A stretch of 64,000 nt of DNA from assembly GCA_037447655.1 (NCBI GenBank), contig JBBHKE010000856.1:74813-138812 (forward strand), read 5' to 3'. Positions 1 to 11,622 of this stretch are shown here, in pieces (the first letter of the stretch is position 1; each line of letters opens with the position of its first letter). The position numbers and the translations under genes are program-made. The notes beneath the pieces are model-generated. The model was given only the letters and a program-made list of their open reading frames with translations. It was not told the origin of the DNA and searched no databases. The DNA comes from Zygnema cylindricum. Lineage: Eukaryota; Streptophyta; Zygnematophyceae; Zygnematales; Zygnemataceae.

Positions 1-6
1 TTGAAC

Positions 7-313
7 CAGTAGTTCAAAAGTAGGCGTTTTTATGGTAGGCCTTTGGTCGGCGCCTTATCGTAAGTTGTGTTATGGGCTTTTCATGTGATCTTCTTAGATC
101 GCTACTTTGATCAGAGACCGTCCGATCTTTCGAATCTGACGGTGTAAATAAAACATTTTGGTCCGAATGTTTTAATTGGTCCAATTTTTGGTCTGAATGT
201 TTTAATTGGTCCGAATAGGTCCTAATACAATATGGGTCTTAAGGTCATATTGTATGTTTTTGCATACAATAGGCATATTGTATGGGCCTACTTTCACCTA
301 CTTTTGAACTATG
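7..313. mobile_element. hAT-like MITE, copy 1
   Basis: Non-autonomous element with terminal inverted repeats: TAGTTCAAAAGTAGG near the left end and its reverse complement CCTACTTTTGAACTA at the right end. The 8 bases after it (314-321, TTTTGAAC) match the six bases visible before it at the window edge (1-6, TTGAAC), which fits an 8-bp target-site duplication. A second, longer copy lies at 4453-4930 in the opposite orientation. It shares the GTTATGGGCTTTTCATGTGATC block and the CATACAATATGG block. No coding capacity. Assignment to hAT rests only on the 8-bp duplication and the C/T(A)..TG ends. Confidence 0.7.
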
Positions 314-1065
314 TTTTGAACTATGATTTGCAGCGCTAACCGCCCGATCAGCTGACCCGCATCGGGCCACTTTTGAGTAATTGAATGACCGATTTGAGTA
401 TATTTTCAAACGATTGGGAAATCAAAACGCCGCGCGATAAAAATCTTGACGATCTTCGATGAACCCAATCAGGGAAAACGTGCGATCCAATGACCCAAAA
501 AAAATGCCCTGATATGATAGATCCCTAGTCCTTGTCGAATTTACTTCCCTGCCCGAGGGACACACCTACTGCAGCGTCACCCAAGATCCAAAAAAAATAA
601 AAAAAAATCAGAACCATATCCACATTTTCTGACCTTTGATCGCGTCCGAATCATACCGCCCGGTTGCGTTGTCACGAATAGCTCCAAACCACACGCGCTG
701 AGTCAGACTGATCGGACGTCTCTTACGTTGCTCCAAAGGTGAAACGGCGCCGCTTTCTTCCGTACCATTGCATGGTTGTAATAAAACCCTAATCTCTGCA
801 TTTACTTCTGTACTTATTATTGCTGCAGTTCTCATCCCAGTGTGACTCACCTACATTTGATTCCTCTTCTCATGCACTTATATTCCAGCACTCGATTCTC
901 ATCAAGAAAGTTACCTTGCAAGAATCTTGCTTCTAGTTTCATAAAGCTCGTATACTAAAGCTTCTTTGTGTGTATGTGCTCCCTCAAGTTCTCAATCATT
1001 ACCGAAGGTTGTTTGGGTGAACTGTCGAAACCAGTTCATTGACTTTTTGTAGAGTGAGTTAAGAA

Positions 1066-1612
1066 ATGGCTCTCAGTATGACTGCAAGCCTCAGCAAAGC
1101 ACATGTTTCTTTAGCAGGAAGCGCTTCTCTTGTTACTGCTGAAAGCAGCTTACGGGAAACCTCCTTGCGATGTATCAATTCTAGCTCAGGAGAGCGAAGC
1201 TGCAGAATATCTGCGTCACTTTCGGACTTCATTCCTTCCTACACATTGTTGAAGAGTAGAAACAGAAGACAAATACGAAACCAGCACCGGTCTGTTTCTC
1301 TGAGACAGCAGTCTGTTTTTTGTCAAGGTGAGGAACACAATCTGTGGCTGGGAAGTGGAAAGCTTGTTATCGAAATTAGTTCAAAGAAAGGTCGAAATGC
1401 AGGAATAGTGAGCTGGACTACAAAGGCATGGAATGAGAACAGGGTACTTTTAGTGTGGCTCTTTCTCTCTCCCTCTTATCACTCTCCCCCCTCTAAATTT
1501 ATCCGTCCGTCACCTCTCGATTTCCCCTTCCCCTCTCTTTCCCGTTTTTGCCTTTCTCCCCCCTTCCTATCTCCCTCTTGAGATTTCCCCCCTGGATTTT
1601 TCTTTTTCTCTT

Positions 1613-1684
<72 letters not shown>

Positions 1685-4090
1685 CCTCACACGCTCACTC
1701 CCTCTCGCGCCCGCATAGGTCTCTCTGAGCATAAGGCTATCTTTTGAGATCCTCTCCGTTTTGGCAGTGATCTTCTTTGAAGGCTTACTGTCCTTAATCT
1801 TCTCCTCTACGTCAAGCTTTTGGAAAGATTGAGAAGTCGATCAATTCAGATATGAAAGGGTTTCCTCGGCATTTTCTTAATTATGAAGATTCTATTATTG
1901 TTGTCTAATTCTGTTCTTTTTTCTTTGTTATTGCAGCTGCCGTACAAGAAGCGTTTGCCCCTGCAATTAGAGTTGAAGTGGTAAGGGCTTCTCCCTTCTT
2001 TATATTCCTTTCTGTACACTATCATCAAATGTACTTTTTGTTTGAGTCCTGTTTCACTTTGTTGTTGTTGTTTTAATTCTTATGTTCTTATTTTGATTCT
2101 TTTTGGATCTATTCTGTGCGAACCGTCTTTTCAGACTTGTTTAACGACGTTCTCTCCTTGTTTTATGGAAAAGTCCATGTCTTTTGTTTTCACATGAGAT
2201 GGTGCTGATGGTATTTTCTGTCTTTGTTATTCAGGATGTTATTGAGGAGTTGAATGAAAGAGCTGACAACATTGTACCGGAGCTCCATAGTGCGAATATT
2301 TTTTTGATAGGTGAGCTATGAGCGTGGGACGTCATGGGGTTAACCTTTGTCATGCCTTTTTCCTTTGGACTGTGAATTGGAAGTTCGCTTTCGGGGTTGT
2401 CACTGTTTGTTCCTTTTTTCGTTTTTTGTTATTTTGCTCTGGGTTTGTCCTCTTTTAGGTTGTACTCCGTTTTTTTGTTCCTTTTTTGTTTACTGATCCT
2501 CTTTTAAACACTTGTTAATGTGGCAGGTATGATGGGGTGTGGTAAGACAACTGTTGGACGACTTCTTGCAGAGGCTCTTGGTTATGGTTTCTCTGACAGG
2601 TAGGTTTCGATCTATCTATCTTCAAGCTCTCTCTCTCGCTCCCTGTGTCTCTCCCCCCCTGTTCTCTATCTCCATCTGTGTGTGTGTCCTTCTCTTTGTG
2701 TTTTATTTTCATGGTTTAGGTTTTAGATATTTTTATGTGTGATCTGCCAGGAGATCAGTTTTAAGCTTGTTTTCCTATCATTAGCAGTTAGATTTAATGA
2801 GTTTTGCGACTTCAATCTTTTTATTGACTCTTATCTTTTGCTGGTTTGTCTTCCTGCAGTGACTCTGTCGTCGAACAGACTGTCGGAACATCTGTTTCAA
2901 ACATTTTTGCTGAACAAGGAGAAGCTGCCTTCAGAAATCTAGAGGTATTTTCAACTTCCTTTTGCTCACTTTCTGCGGTGATGAAAGCATTTTGGTGGTT
3001 AACCCTATATTGGTTGCGAATTAGGTCTGTTGAAATTATGATCTATCTCACTCACATTGGTTTTTCTTCTGTCAGAGCCAAGCGGTCGGTCATTTGGCAT
3101 CCATGAAAGGTCTAGTGGTGGCGACCGGGGGAGGTGTTATTCTGAGACCTGGCAACTGGTGAGAATCTTGTGGCTTTTATATGTGCCTTAACTTGCTTTG
3201 ATGTGCCATTTGCTGTGCATATACTGTTACGTGACACATATGGAGTTTGTAGTTGTCAATCTATTTGCTGAATTTGATCGATTTTCTAAGAGTTTCTGTT
3301 TCTGTTTTCCCCGTTTTTGCAGGAGATGTATGAAAGACGGTATTGTTGTGTGGATCGATGTCCCCCGGGATGTTCTTGCTGAGAGAGTAGTTGCTGCGGG
3401 AGTCGGGTCGAGACCAATTCTTAGTGAAGGTGGCGAAAATGAAGATCCAGTGTTTCAGGTAAGGCCTTTTTATGCTTTCATGCATGGCATATTCTTTTGT
3501 TTCTTCTGATGGTTTGTGCATAGGAAATATGCCATTCTTACTGGAACGAAATGATTATAGAATTGTATGATTTATGTTTGTCTTTCTTTTTCTGATTCCA
3601 GGCGCTGAAGAAACTTAACTCTGTATATGAAAAAAGGGAGCATCTGTACAGTGCAGCAGATCTTCGGATCTCTCTTCAAGGTATGCTTTTTTGTCTTTAG
3701 GGTTTTCCATGTCTTGCATCCTTGTACTGTTTTTTTCCTGATGCTTGTATTTTGCTAGCTTTCCTAGTTTTTCTGCTTTTCAGGTTTTTTGTTTAATTGT
3801 TCATTAAGTGCTAGTGAGGTTCTTAATGTGGTAATCGTTGTTGTGTTACAGATCTTGCTTATAAGACGGGATGCGACGTCAATAAGCTGTCGCCGGCACA
3901 AATAGCTCTCCAGGTCATCAGTCAAGTGGAATCTCTCTTGGAAAGAAGATCGGAGTTATGGGAATTGGTTGAAGCTGAAGGAGAGGACGTTGATTGTATT
4001 CGAAATGAGTATGGACAGTGCATATTGCCCTACAACTCCGAGTGCTCAGAGAGGCTCTTGATTCGCCTTGGAGATCTTGTGTCACAATGA
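1066..4090 (+). CDS. SK: Chloroplast shikimate kinase (9 exons, 358 aa)
   Basis: Phosphorylates shikimate to shikimate-3-phosphate with ATP, a step of plastid aromatic amino-acid synthesis. Exons with consistent phase: 1066-1327, 1937-1980, 2235-2310, 2527-2599, 2860-2944, 3076-3158, 3323-3458, 3602-3680, 3852-4090. All introns are GT-AG. Residues 1 to about 90 are Ser/Arg-rich and acid-poor, like a chloroplast transit peptide. Visible family residues: Walker A GMMGCGKTT (128-136; Cys in place of the usual Ser), DSD (151-153), shikimate-binding Arg177 in AFRNLE, TGGG (197-200), lid Arg238 in SRPIL, and Arg265 before LY. The C-terminal SPAQIA helix region is also present. All catalytic positions are kept, so an active kinase is likelier than the plant SKL1 paralogue, but SKL1 is not excluded. 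The ATG at 1066 is the first in the exon and opens the transit peptide. Intron 1 holds a (CT)n tract. Confidence 0.9.
1599..1683. repeat. (CT)n microsatellite in shikimate kinase intron 1
   Basis: Nearly pure CT/TC dinucleotide run inside the 609-bp first intron, embedded in a longer pyrimidine-rich stretch (about 1450-1720). Confidence 0.95.
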
Positions 4091-4452
4091 CATATTTGAT
4101 TTTGTCTCCATTGATATATAATAACTTAGGGTTTTTATGGTTTAGGGTTTAGTTAAATGAGTTAGTTAGTTTAGTTGCTGGCCGTTCCAGTCTGCGCTTG
4201 TAAATAGGCTTTTCAGTTGAGTGGATTGGTAGCCAAAGGCTCTCCTATATCCAGTCGGCGATAGTATTTTTTCTAATGAGGAATTTCAATTTTGTTTCTG
4301 TCAATTTTTGATTAGCTTAATGCTCAAAATTTTGTTCCTCTTTACCCTTATTTATTCATTTCTTTCTTAATGAATACAAACGATTTTGTTCAAGAATTGT
4401 GTGCTGCGGACTATCTTTTCTCTAGTCTGTGACTAGTTTGGTCCATTCTGAA

Positions 4453-4930
4453 CATAGTTCAAAAGTAGGTGAAAGTAGGCCCATACAATATGCCTTTTGT
4501 ATGCAAAACATACAATATGGCCTTCAGACCCATATTGTATTGGTCGAAAAATGAAAAAAAATAGTAACAGGGTTGAGTTGAACATCGATTGATAGAGAAT
4601 TAAACGTCATGTCTAAATTTTGAAAAACATTCGGACAAAAAAAAAAATCTGTGAGTTTTGAGATAGTTTTTACTTAAAACCGTCAGATTCGGACGATCGG
4701 ACGGTCGCAGATCAAAGTAGCGATCTAAGGAGATCACATGAAAAGCCCATAACACAACTCATTCTACGTTGTGTCAGTTCGCTGAAAATTTCGTTCAGCG
4801 GCGTGCGCTATGTTCGTACGAAAGTGTGCACAAACGCACACACATAGTATGCCTACTCTACGCGAGTTTTGTGCCAAGTTTTGTGCGCCTACCAAATGCC
4901 TACCATAGAAACGCCTACTTTTGAACTATG
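4453..4930. mobile_element. hAT-like MITE, copy 2 (longer, inverted)
   Basis: 478-bp element starting CATAGTTCAAAAGTAGG and ending CCTACTTTTGAACTATG. It is flanked by a perfect 8-bp target-site duplication ATTCTGAA (4445-4452 and 4931-4938). It is the inverted relative of 7-313 and carries an extra internal block (about 4760-4900) that copy 1 lacks. It sits about 360 bp past the shikimate kinase stop codon. No open reading frame of note. Confidence 0.85.
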
Positions 4931-5024
4931 ATTCTGAACAAGTAGCAAGCTCGTAACCGAGTACATCAAAACAAAAGAGGACAAAAAAGAATCGAATTGA
5001 AGAACAAATATTTATGTACACTCA

Positions 5025-5304
5025 TAACATACACACATACATACACACACACACACATACACACACACATACATACACACACACATACATACACACATAC
5101 ATAAACACACATACATACACACACATACATAAACACACACACATACATACACACACACATACATACACACACAAACATACACACACACATGCACACATAC
5201 ATACATGCATACATACACACATACGTACATGCATACATACACACATACATACATGCATACATACACACATACATACATACATGCATACATACACACATAC
5301 ATAC
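5025..5304. repeat. (CA)n / (CATA)n compound microsatellite
   Basis: About 280 bp of alternating CA and CATA units, with some GCATACATA variants at the right side. It yields long spurious Thr-His or Cys-Met-Val reading frames on both strands. Confidence 0.95.
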
Positions 5305-7099
5305 TCTTAAATTTACAGACAAATACACGTTGTTGATATACAGACGTACATCTATGAAACTTTGACTCCAAGGCACTATTGTCTTTGTAGGTGTGAAACT
5401 GTGTAACACTAACAACTATCACAGCCACAAATTCATATCATACCACAATTGGTGTGGATATATTTGAATCCTAAAGCAGGAAAGCTCCAAACCTTCTAAT
5501 TTGTGCAAAGAATACTGTGTGATACCGGAGGCTATGCTGCAGCAGCAGCTAAGATTGCTACCACCGACCTTGCATGTCGAAACAAACAAACCAAGCCCTG
5601 TGTTTCCAATGTCAAGAGAAGACGGGGTTAATACTGAATCTATGTCAAGGAAATACTATTATCATGCATGTAGCCCTTTCATGTGCAGTGCCAGCAATGG
5701 CACATGTATTTGGACTCAAAACCAGGAACCTACTTCACTCTCCGCATATTTCTTTGAAGAGGGAACGAACTAACAGTAAGCCTATGACTGCTTTTCACAT
5801 AAGATATCTTTTTCTGATTGTGCAATTCCATCACTGTAAAGATGGAAAAGAAGATTGTTGTATTAAGGGTAAGGTTATGCCATGTCTCAAATTCAATGTT
5901 AAATCAAACCAATGAAATAAACAGTATATTGGATGGAACTGTGATGCTGTAAGCAAATCTTGAGATTGATGCAAAACAGTCTTTTGGTTGACATATACTT
6001 TTGTGGATTCAACCTGGGACACATTATGACACAAAATATCGGGTGACATTAGACAAACATTATATATACATTCCTAACTTGCCGCCAGTGTGGAAACCCT
6101 GATATGTCGATAAAACACATATTAAGATCTGCGATATGTTGAAAGCTTAAAACGTACGCTCCTTAACAAGTAACATTAGATTACCTCTTGTACTGCCGCC
6201 TTAATGCTTCTACTTAAAACTTTTGATTGAGGTCAGATTTATATGCAATTTTCACTCTGAACCTGTACTTATAACGTAATTAGTTAATTATATAGTTAGT
6301 GGTCATTCACGCTTTTTCTTTACGTCAAAGGTTATGGGGACATTCTAAACTGTGCTTTTAGGGTAATTACACAAAAAGCGATACTCGCGTTAGGGTACTT
6401 TCGCATGTAACCGAAACTTAGTCTTGTTACTTTGTTTTTTAGCAAAGATTCTCCGTACAACTTTCAGAGCATTCGTATGTAAAGAAATGAAATTGTAACT
6501 TTAGATTGTGACGGAAGTAGACGTGGGTGTAATTTGTGATTATTGTAGACGAGTACAAAACTCGCGACAATTGATGACGTTTACAAAATAGCGACGGTTG
6601 TAGACGTATAGATACTTGTGACATTGTAGATGTTTAAGGTTTGTGGCATTTTGACGTCACGCTCAAATTATGATAGCGTCGACGTCACTAATTCCAAAAC
6701 ATTCCGCCATGGTTTTCCTATTTTGTTTTTTCTTCCGTTTTCACTCTAGTTGCCACCAAAATAAGCTAAAAGACAGCCAAAATGAAATATTTTTTATATA
6801 TCTTTCATTTGATACCTTTCTTGCCTTTTTTCATTGCAAGAATTGTGAGATAAACGCGTTAGTAGGAGAGTGAGAAAGAGAGAGACGCTTTCACGGACTT
6901 TACTTTTGCTAAATGGCGTCCGTTGGTCGAAACCCCCTCCACGGCCCCTGTATGGAAAAAAGCGCACGGGTAAAATGTCACGCACAAGGTAACAAACATG
7001 CGGCGGGTTTTTTTTTTGGTACTCCGCGCACAAAATTGTCAAAAACATTTGACACTTGGGACATCGCCTGCCTATTCGCTCACCTCATGTAACTATATT
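5305..7099. other. Intergenic, nothing recognised
   Basis: AT-rich sequence with many stops in all frames. I see no conserved motif, RNA gene or transposon end. About 6640-7080 is locally GC-richer, with CGTCGACGTCAC motifs. It weakly resembles the reverse complement of about 26790-27430 (both contain AAATGAAAGATAT), so it may be an old repeat. Confidence 0.5.
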
Positions 7100-7125
7100 T
7101 AAAATCACCTCGCGAGGTGATTTTA
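7100..7125. repeat. Perfect 26-bp palindrome
   Basis: The left arm TAAAATCACCTCG is followed directly by its reverse complement, with a CGCG centre and no spacer. It lies about 140 bp before the 401-bp tandem array. Confidence 0.9.
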
Positions 7126-7348
7126 TATAAAGTTTGAAGATGAGCTGAATGGACGCGAAATTAGGTCGAAACGCGCTAGACGACAAACTGTAGTACATAT
7201 AAAGTTTCACGGTAACGCAACTTGCACGGTGGTAATTTCAAATTTTTGGTACCGCTGCGGATTTTCGGAATTATTTCTTCTACTGGTAGGGAGGGATTCA
7301 TTTCGACAAACTGGCGCGATAAAGAAACCAAAAGTATAATTCAATAAT

Positions 7349-7392
7349 GGGGTGTTCCGAGAATCGAACTCAGGACCTCTCGCACCCGAAGC
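7349..7392 (-). pseudogene. tRNA-Pro(CGG) 3'-half fragment, unit 1
   Basis: These 44 nt are identical to the 3' part of the intact tRNA-Pro at 8151-8222: acceptor 3' strand, T arm with TTCGATTC, variable region, anticodon CGG and the last bases of the 5' anticodon-stem strand. The match stops inside the anticodon stem and other sequence follows (ATTGACAAAAC on the + strand). The A box is missing, so it should not give a tRNA. Confidence 0.9.
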
Positions 7393-7493
7393 ATTGACAA
7401 AACCCGCCATAGGTTTAACCGTTGAAAGCTTACAAAACTGGTTTCGACAACCACTACAACGCTCGTCGTTATTAGTGCTAAAGTTTTTTTCGA

Positions 7494-7621
7494 CACTTGA
7501 AACATCTTTCTTCGTGCACACTTGTCGGTTTGTCAAACCGATGGTTGCTGTTGGAAGGCAGTATTGGCGGTCTCCGTCCGACAATCCGAAAAGTGTGCAC
7601 GGAGAAAAGATGTTTTAAGTG
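7494..7621. repeat. 128-bp imperfect foldback, unit 1
   Basis: The left arm starts CACTTGAAACATCTTTC. The right arm ends GATGTTTTAAGTG. Over about 45 nt the arms are roughly 80% complementary, including the perfect CGTGCACACTT/AAGTGTGCACG core. It resembles a small foldback MITE. No convincing target-site duplication is seen. Confidence 0.75.
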
Positions 7622-7749
7622 GAGATTTTTGTTCCTACACTAATTAGGATGAGCGGTGTTTTTTCGCGGAATTATTTCTTCTATTGGTAGGGAGGGATTC
7701 ATTTCGACAAACTGGCGCGATAAAGAAACCAAAAGTATAATTCAATAAT

Positions 7750-7793
7750 GGGGTGTTCCGAGAATCGAACTCAGGACCTCTCGCACCCGAAGC
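7750..7793 (-). pseudogene. tRNA-Pro(CGG) 3'-half fragment, unit 2
   Basis: Second copy of the tRNA-Pro 3' half, exactly 401 bp after the first, with the same breakpoint inside the anticodon stem. Confidence 0.9.
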
Positions 7794-7894
7794 ATTGACA
7801 AAACCCGCCATAGGTTTAACCGTTGAAAGCTTACAAAACTGGTTTCGACAACCACTACAACGCTCGTCGTTATTAGTGCTAAAGTTTTTTTCGA

Positions 7895-8022
7895 CACTTG
7901 AAACATCTTTCTTCGTGCACACTTGTCGGTTTGTCAAACCGATGGTTGCTGTTGGAAGGCAGTATTCTCGGTCTCCGTCCGACAATCCGAAAAGTGTGCA
8001 CGGAGAAAAGATGTTTTAAGTG
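7895..8022. repeat. 128-bp imperfect foldback, unit 2
   Basis: Copy of the 7494-7621 foldback, 401 bp downstream. One loop-side change is visible (TATTCTCGG for TATTGGCGG). Confidence 0.75.
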
Positions 8023-8150
8023 GAGATTTTTGTTCCTACACTAATTAGGATGAGCGGTGTTTTTTCGCGGAATTATTTCTTCTACTGGTAGGGAGGGATT
8101 CATTTCGACAAACTGGCGCGATAAAGAAACCAAAAGTATAATTCAATAAT

Positions 8151-8222
8151 GGGGTGTTCCGAGAATCGAACTCAGGACCTCTCGCACCCGAAGCGAGAAT
8201 CATACCACTAGACCAAACACCC
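8151..8222 (-). tRNA. trnP-CGG: tRNA-Pro(CGG)
   Basis: 72-nt tRNA read on the minus strand from 8222. Acceptor stem GGGTGTT pairs fully with AACACCC, followed by discriminator C. The D arm contains TGGTCTAGTGGTA (A box), the anticodon loop is TTCGGGT with anticodon CGG, and the T arm contains GAGTTCGATTCTC (B box). No intron and no encoded CCA, as expected for a nuclear gene. It is the only complete copy in a tandem array whose other two units keep only the 3' half. Confidence 0.95.
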
Positions 8223-9673
8223 GGATTATCATCAAATATTTTAAATTATATTCTCAATAATTAACCGCAAATCACACGATTTTTCCACAGGGAACCCATT
8301 AATTACTCCTCTGAGAGGCTAACACGTGTACGCTATCAGATTTAGTTTCGACATCGCATATGGTTTAGACCAAAGTTCAAACATTAGAAAACAAGTGGAA
8401 ACGTTATAAGCGGTAAGCACCTACTGTACGCGTATAGTACGGGGCTAACTGGATATAGCGTTTACAATTTTAGAACGGAGAAGCCTTCACTAAGGTTAAA
8501 ATTGCATATCCTCAGTAATGGAAAGGTCATATATATCTACAATCATTGTAAGAAACTCTTAAAAACATCTTTTCTTGAAATGGCTTGTGTCCTTTTCCCC
8601 GGCTCCACGTTTGGGTTTTGCTTGAAGATTTGAACCCATAGTAAGCTTCGTCCTGATCTACTACACTGCCCACCACTGTTCGAATCGACCACTCTATTTC
8701 TACTTAGAGTTTTTGGACTAGAAATCTTTGAAGTACACCGTGAATTGCTATTTGAGTTCGTCAGACTAAATTCAGTCTAAGTTTTTCCTGCTCATTGACC
8801 ACAAGCTGGTGTTATTGGAAACTAACATTAAATTAATGTTTCTTAATGTTAATCCGCTTAGCAGTGAAAAAACATTTACGCCATTTGCATAAAAAATGTC
8901 AGATTTAACACAAACAGTCCTCATATTAATGATTCATTAACGCGCATAGAGAGATTTACAGTGTAATGTTATTCACACTGTTTTGTTAAGTGGCTCATAG
9001 TAAGCGATATATCCAAACATAATTTAGTGAAATTAATAAAGTGTATAACACTAATAATTCATGAACAAATAGCGGTGTGCAGTTTAGTCCATATTAGTGT
9101 CATCTTATCCAGGACTAGCGTAATGTGCTTTCTCAAGAAGTCCGGTAATTTCCATACTCTTAGACGTGTGGAAACGACGAGGAGCTCCTTCGAATAGTTG
9201 AATATTTTGAAGCTGAACTTACTTCACTACTCCTGCACTGCATTCGTTATTCCAATATTTGTTCGAATCATTCACAAACAAAAAGCATCATATAAGTACT
9301 TATGAAATAAATCCATCCACGGAACCATATTGTTCCCCTACATTGTCCCTCGAATAACTCTGCGAGACTAACACCCATTGATGGCAGTATAGGTCGACGC
9401 TATGTACATATGCAAGAAAAGGCTCCACCACAAAAAAGAGGAAAAAAAACTTATGTTCTCCGTAAAAGAGCCGGTACATGCTGTGTCGCTATTGGCTATG
9501 ACTACATATGGTTAAGGAAAATAACTTTCCCGGGTCAACGAAGTAGTGTTTTGACAGGAGCCACACAATGTGGCAATTCATCACAATATCACACATTTCC
9601 GACACAAGCTTACCTCATCCAAGCAATATTATTCCAGCCTTATCAGATGATAATAACCTTCCATTTCCTGTAC
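8223..9673. other. Intergenic, nothing recognised
   Basis: AT-rich, stop-dense sequence between the tRNA gene and the 3' end of the FHA gene. No gene, terminal repeat or RNA structure stood out. Confidence 0.5.
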
Positions 9674-11622
9674 TCACGACAAAGTTCTGCCATTTCTCAA
9701 ATGCTCCTGTGAATCTGGTTGCTTTATACTATTATCTGTTCTCTCTTGATTTTCATCACCAAAGAGGTCATCATCTTCTGCTTCCACAACATCGCCACTC
9801 ACAGACGCTGCTGAGGTGGCTCCTCTTCCTAATTCAGGAGTACCTCTACTCCTTTCTTCTTCCTCAGTTGAACTCTTTTCCCCCTGTTGACTTGCACTTC
9901 GGCCAACTAAACCGCCCCAAGATCCACCGACGAATGCCGTATTTGTGTTCCCAGGCAATAATCCTCCATACAACCCGCCTTTACCTGGAGACTTAACTCT
10001 ATTCAAATATTCTTTTAAGCTGTCTGTCACACCTGGAGAGTCACCTCTAGGAGACTCGACTGCAGCGCTTGGAGACTTTGCTTTTGAAACATCTCTTGGG
10101 ATGATAGTTGTTTGTACAAGAGAGTCAAACTTGCCCACAAGACTACTGCCTTCCTTCACACCTACTGGACCCGGTTCAGCACAAACATCAGCACCATCAG
10201 ATACACCAACAACTACGGCTAACTCACCCCCACACTCGTCTCTGAAGCACACATTCTTTGTTTTTTTCCTAGAGGGAACTCCTGATTCTGCAACTATTCC
10301 ATCCTTGTTTGTTAAAGGATCAAAGCTCTTCCTTTTGCGACCTCCTCCCAAAGCTATTTTCCCTTCCTTAGCACCGTTCGCTATATATCCTACCAAAGAA
10401 GGTTGCTCCATTCTCTGATTCGACGGTTGAGCCACACCCAAGCGGTTCAGCATTGTGTTATATGCAAGAACACCCTCATTGTCTCCAGGATCCGGCGGTG
10501 ATGGTAATTTGATAGGCAGTGGTTTTTCTGAAACAAAAGCTCCGGCCTTAGTGGATGCCTTTCGTAAAACATACGCCCTAGTTGATGCTGCAAAGCGCAC
10601 CGATTGGCCGGGTTCCAGTTCTGCAGGTGTTTCTCTTGCGACGCGCTCGTTTGACACGAAGGTTCCATGGACTGAACCGAGGTCCATTACATACATTCTG
10701 TCATACATCAAGCCCCATTGCGTTGATGCCCTAAGTTTCGCATTGGCAGTTTCGCATTGCAAGATTGCAGATAAGTGCTTCCAAAAAAAAAAAATCCAGA
10801 TTAAAGATCAACTCAAGTGAATAAACTCAACTTTAAGTCAAGTCCATCACTGAGACAAAATCTGAAGGAAAAACCAGCCTAACAACCAGCGGAAAAAAAC
10901 TGCAAGACATTGTCGCATAAAAGAGTGGTGATAAATTGCCACTTGGGTAAGAAACTACTTCAGCATTATGCATTTTGCCCACCCTACCATACATGGGAAG
11001 AAAAGAAAGCAGTCCACGGGGGATAAGAAGAAGAAATGGACAACTAGAAGGAAGGAGTCATCCATGGCTGTCTATTCCCTTAATACCTGCCATTCTTATG
11101 ATGCACCAGCGCAGCATGTTGTCGGGATAGTGAGGGATGGTCTAAGACAAAATCACATGTGGCTGCTTGCCGTCCGAAAATAGCACGCTTTTTTTCCAAG
11201 GCGATAGTATCCACCACCTTGCCATCCTGCCAAGCAGCATCTTCTCTTCATCAGCTAAGCCTTCTCGCAATGACTGCAGTCATATCCGCTCATGGCTTCC
11301 ATCACAAAGGAGCGAACATAAAGCTACATACCTTAAGAACCTCCAGAGAATACACTCCTGATTTAGGATCTGTCGCCCACTCTGGTGGCTGCCACGTGGA
11401 TGCCCCTCCTCCAATAGAAGTTGCAAGGCTTGGAGAGGCTGCGTGACTACCAGCAGCTTGGCCATTGGCAGGAGAACCCGCAATCACGGTTCTCCCAGGA
11501 GGAGCAGGAGGAGTAGACGAAGTTATGTGCATTGCAGGGGTAACAATAGCCATTGCATCCACCTTGAAGGGCTCAGCAGACTGAGCCTTCTTGAAACGGT
11601 CTAGGCCCAGACGATGAGCCAT
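9674..11622 (-). CDS. NIPP1-like FHA-domain nuclear protein (3 exons, 484 aa)
   Basis: Plant homologue of nuclear inhibitor of protein phosphatase 1, a phosphothreonine-binding adaptor expected in the nucleus and linked to splicing and PP1 control. Exons on the minus strand: 11622-11332, 11226-11087, 10697-9674; phases join cleanly. Start chosen at 11622 because MAHRLGLDRFKKAQ matches the usual family N-terminus; the frame stays open to an ATG at 11706, giving 28 more residues. FHA domain about 98-185: GR at 115-116, SRQH at 131-134, HGTF at 154-157, and FAAST...YVLRK at the end. KNVCF (291-295) fits the PP1-docking RVxF consensus. SDGADV...EPGP and the acidic DDDLFGD near the C-terminus are also family hallmarks. 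The first ATG lies 482 bp from the divergent helicase gene. Confidence 0.88.

Larger units (their letters stand above)
7267..8222. repeat. 401-bp tandem array ending in a tRNA-Pro gene
   Basis: Units start at 7267, 7668 and 8069 with GGAATTATTTCTTC, an exact 401-bp period. Units 1 and 2 are almost identical; single differences include TACTGG/TATTGG and TTGGCGG/TTCTCGG. Unit 3 is partial: it follows the others up to the middle of the tRNA sequence and then continues into the real 5' half of tRNA-Pro. Units 1 and 2 continue instead into a foreign segment with a foldback hairpin. Confidence 0.95.

Noticed and set aside
1499-1732. Arg-Glu repeat frame on the minus strand
   Set aside because: It reads the (CT)n tract in intron 1 of the shikimate kinase gene.
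4966-5428. Several 90-149 aa frames of Thr-His or Cys-Met-Val repeats
   Set aside because: They come from the CA/CATA microsatellite, open in many frames at once.
7207-7985. Two near-identical minus-strand frames of 125 and 113 aa, seemingly a duplicated gene
   Set aside because: Both overlap the tRNA-Pro 3' half and the foldback; similarity is due to the 401-bp tandem repeat, and the plus strand is equally open.
9568-10820. Plus-strand frames of 100-157 aa across the FHA gene
   Set aside because: They are antisense shadows of the FHA coding exon.
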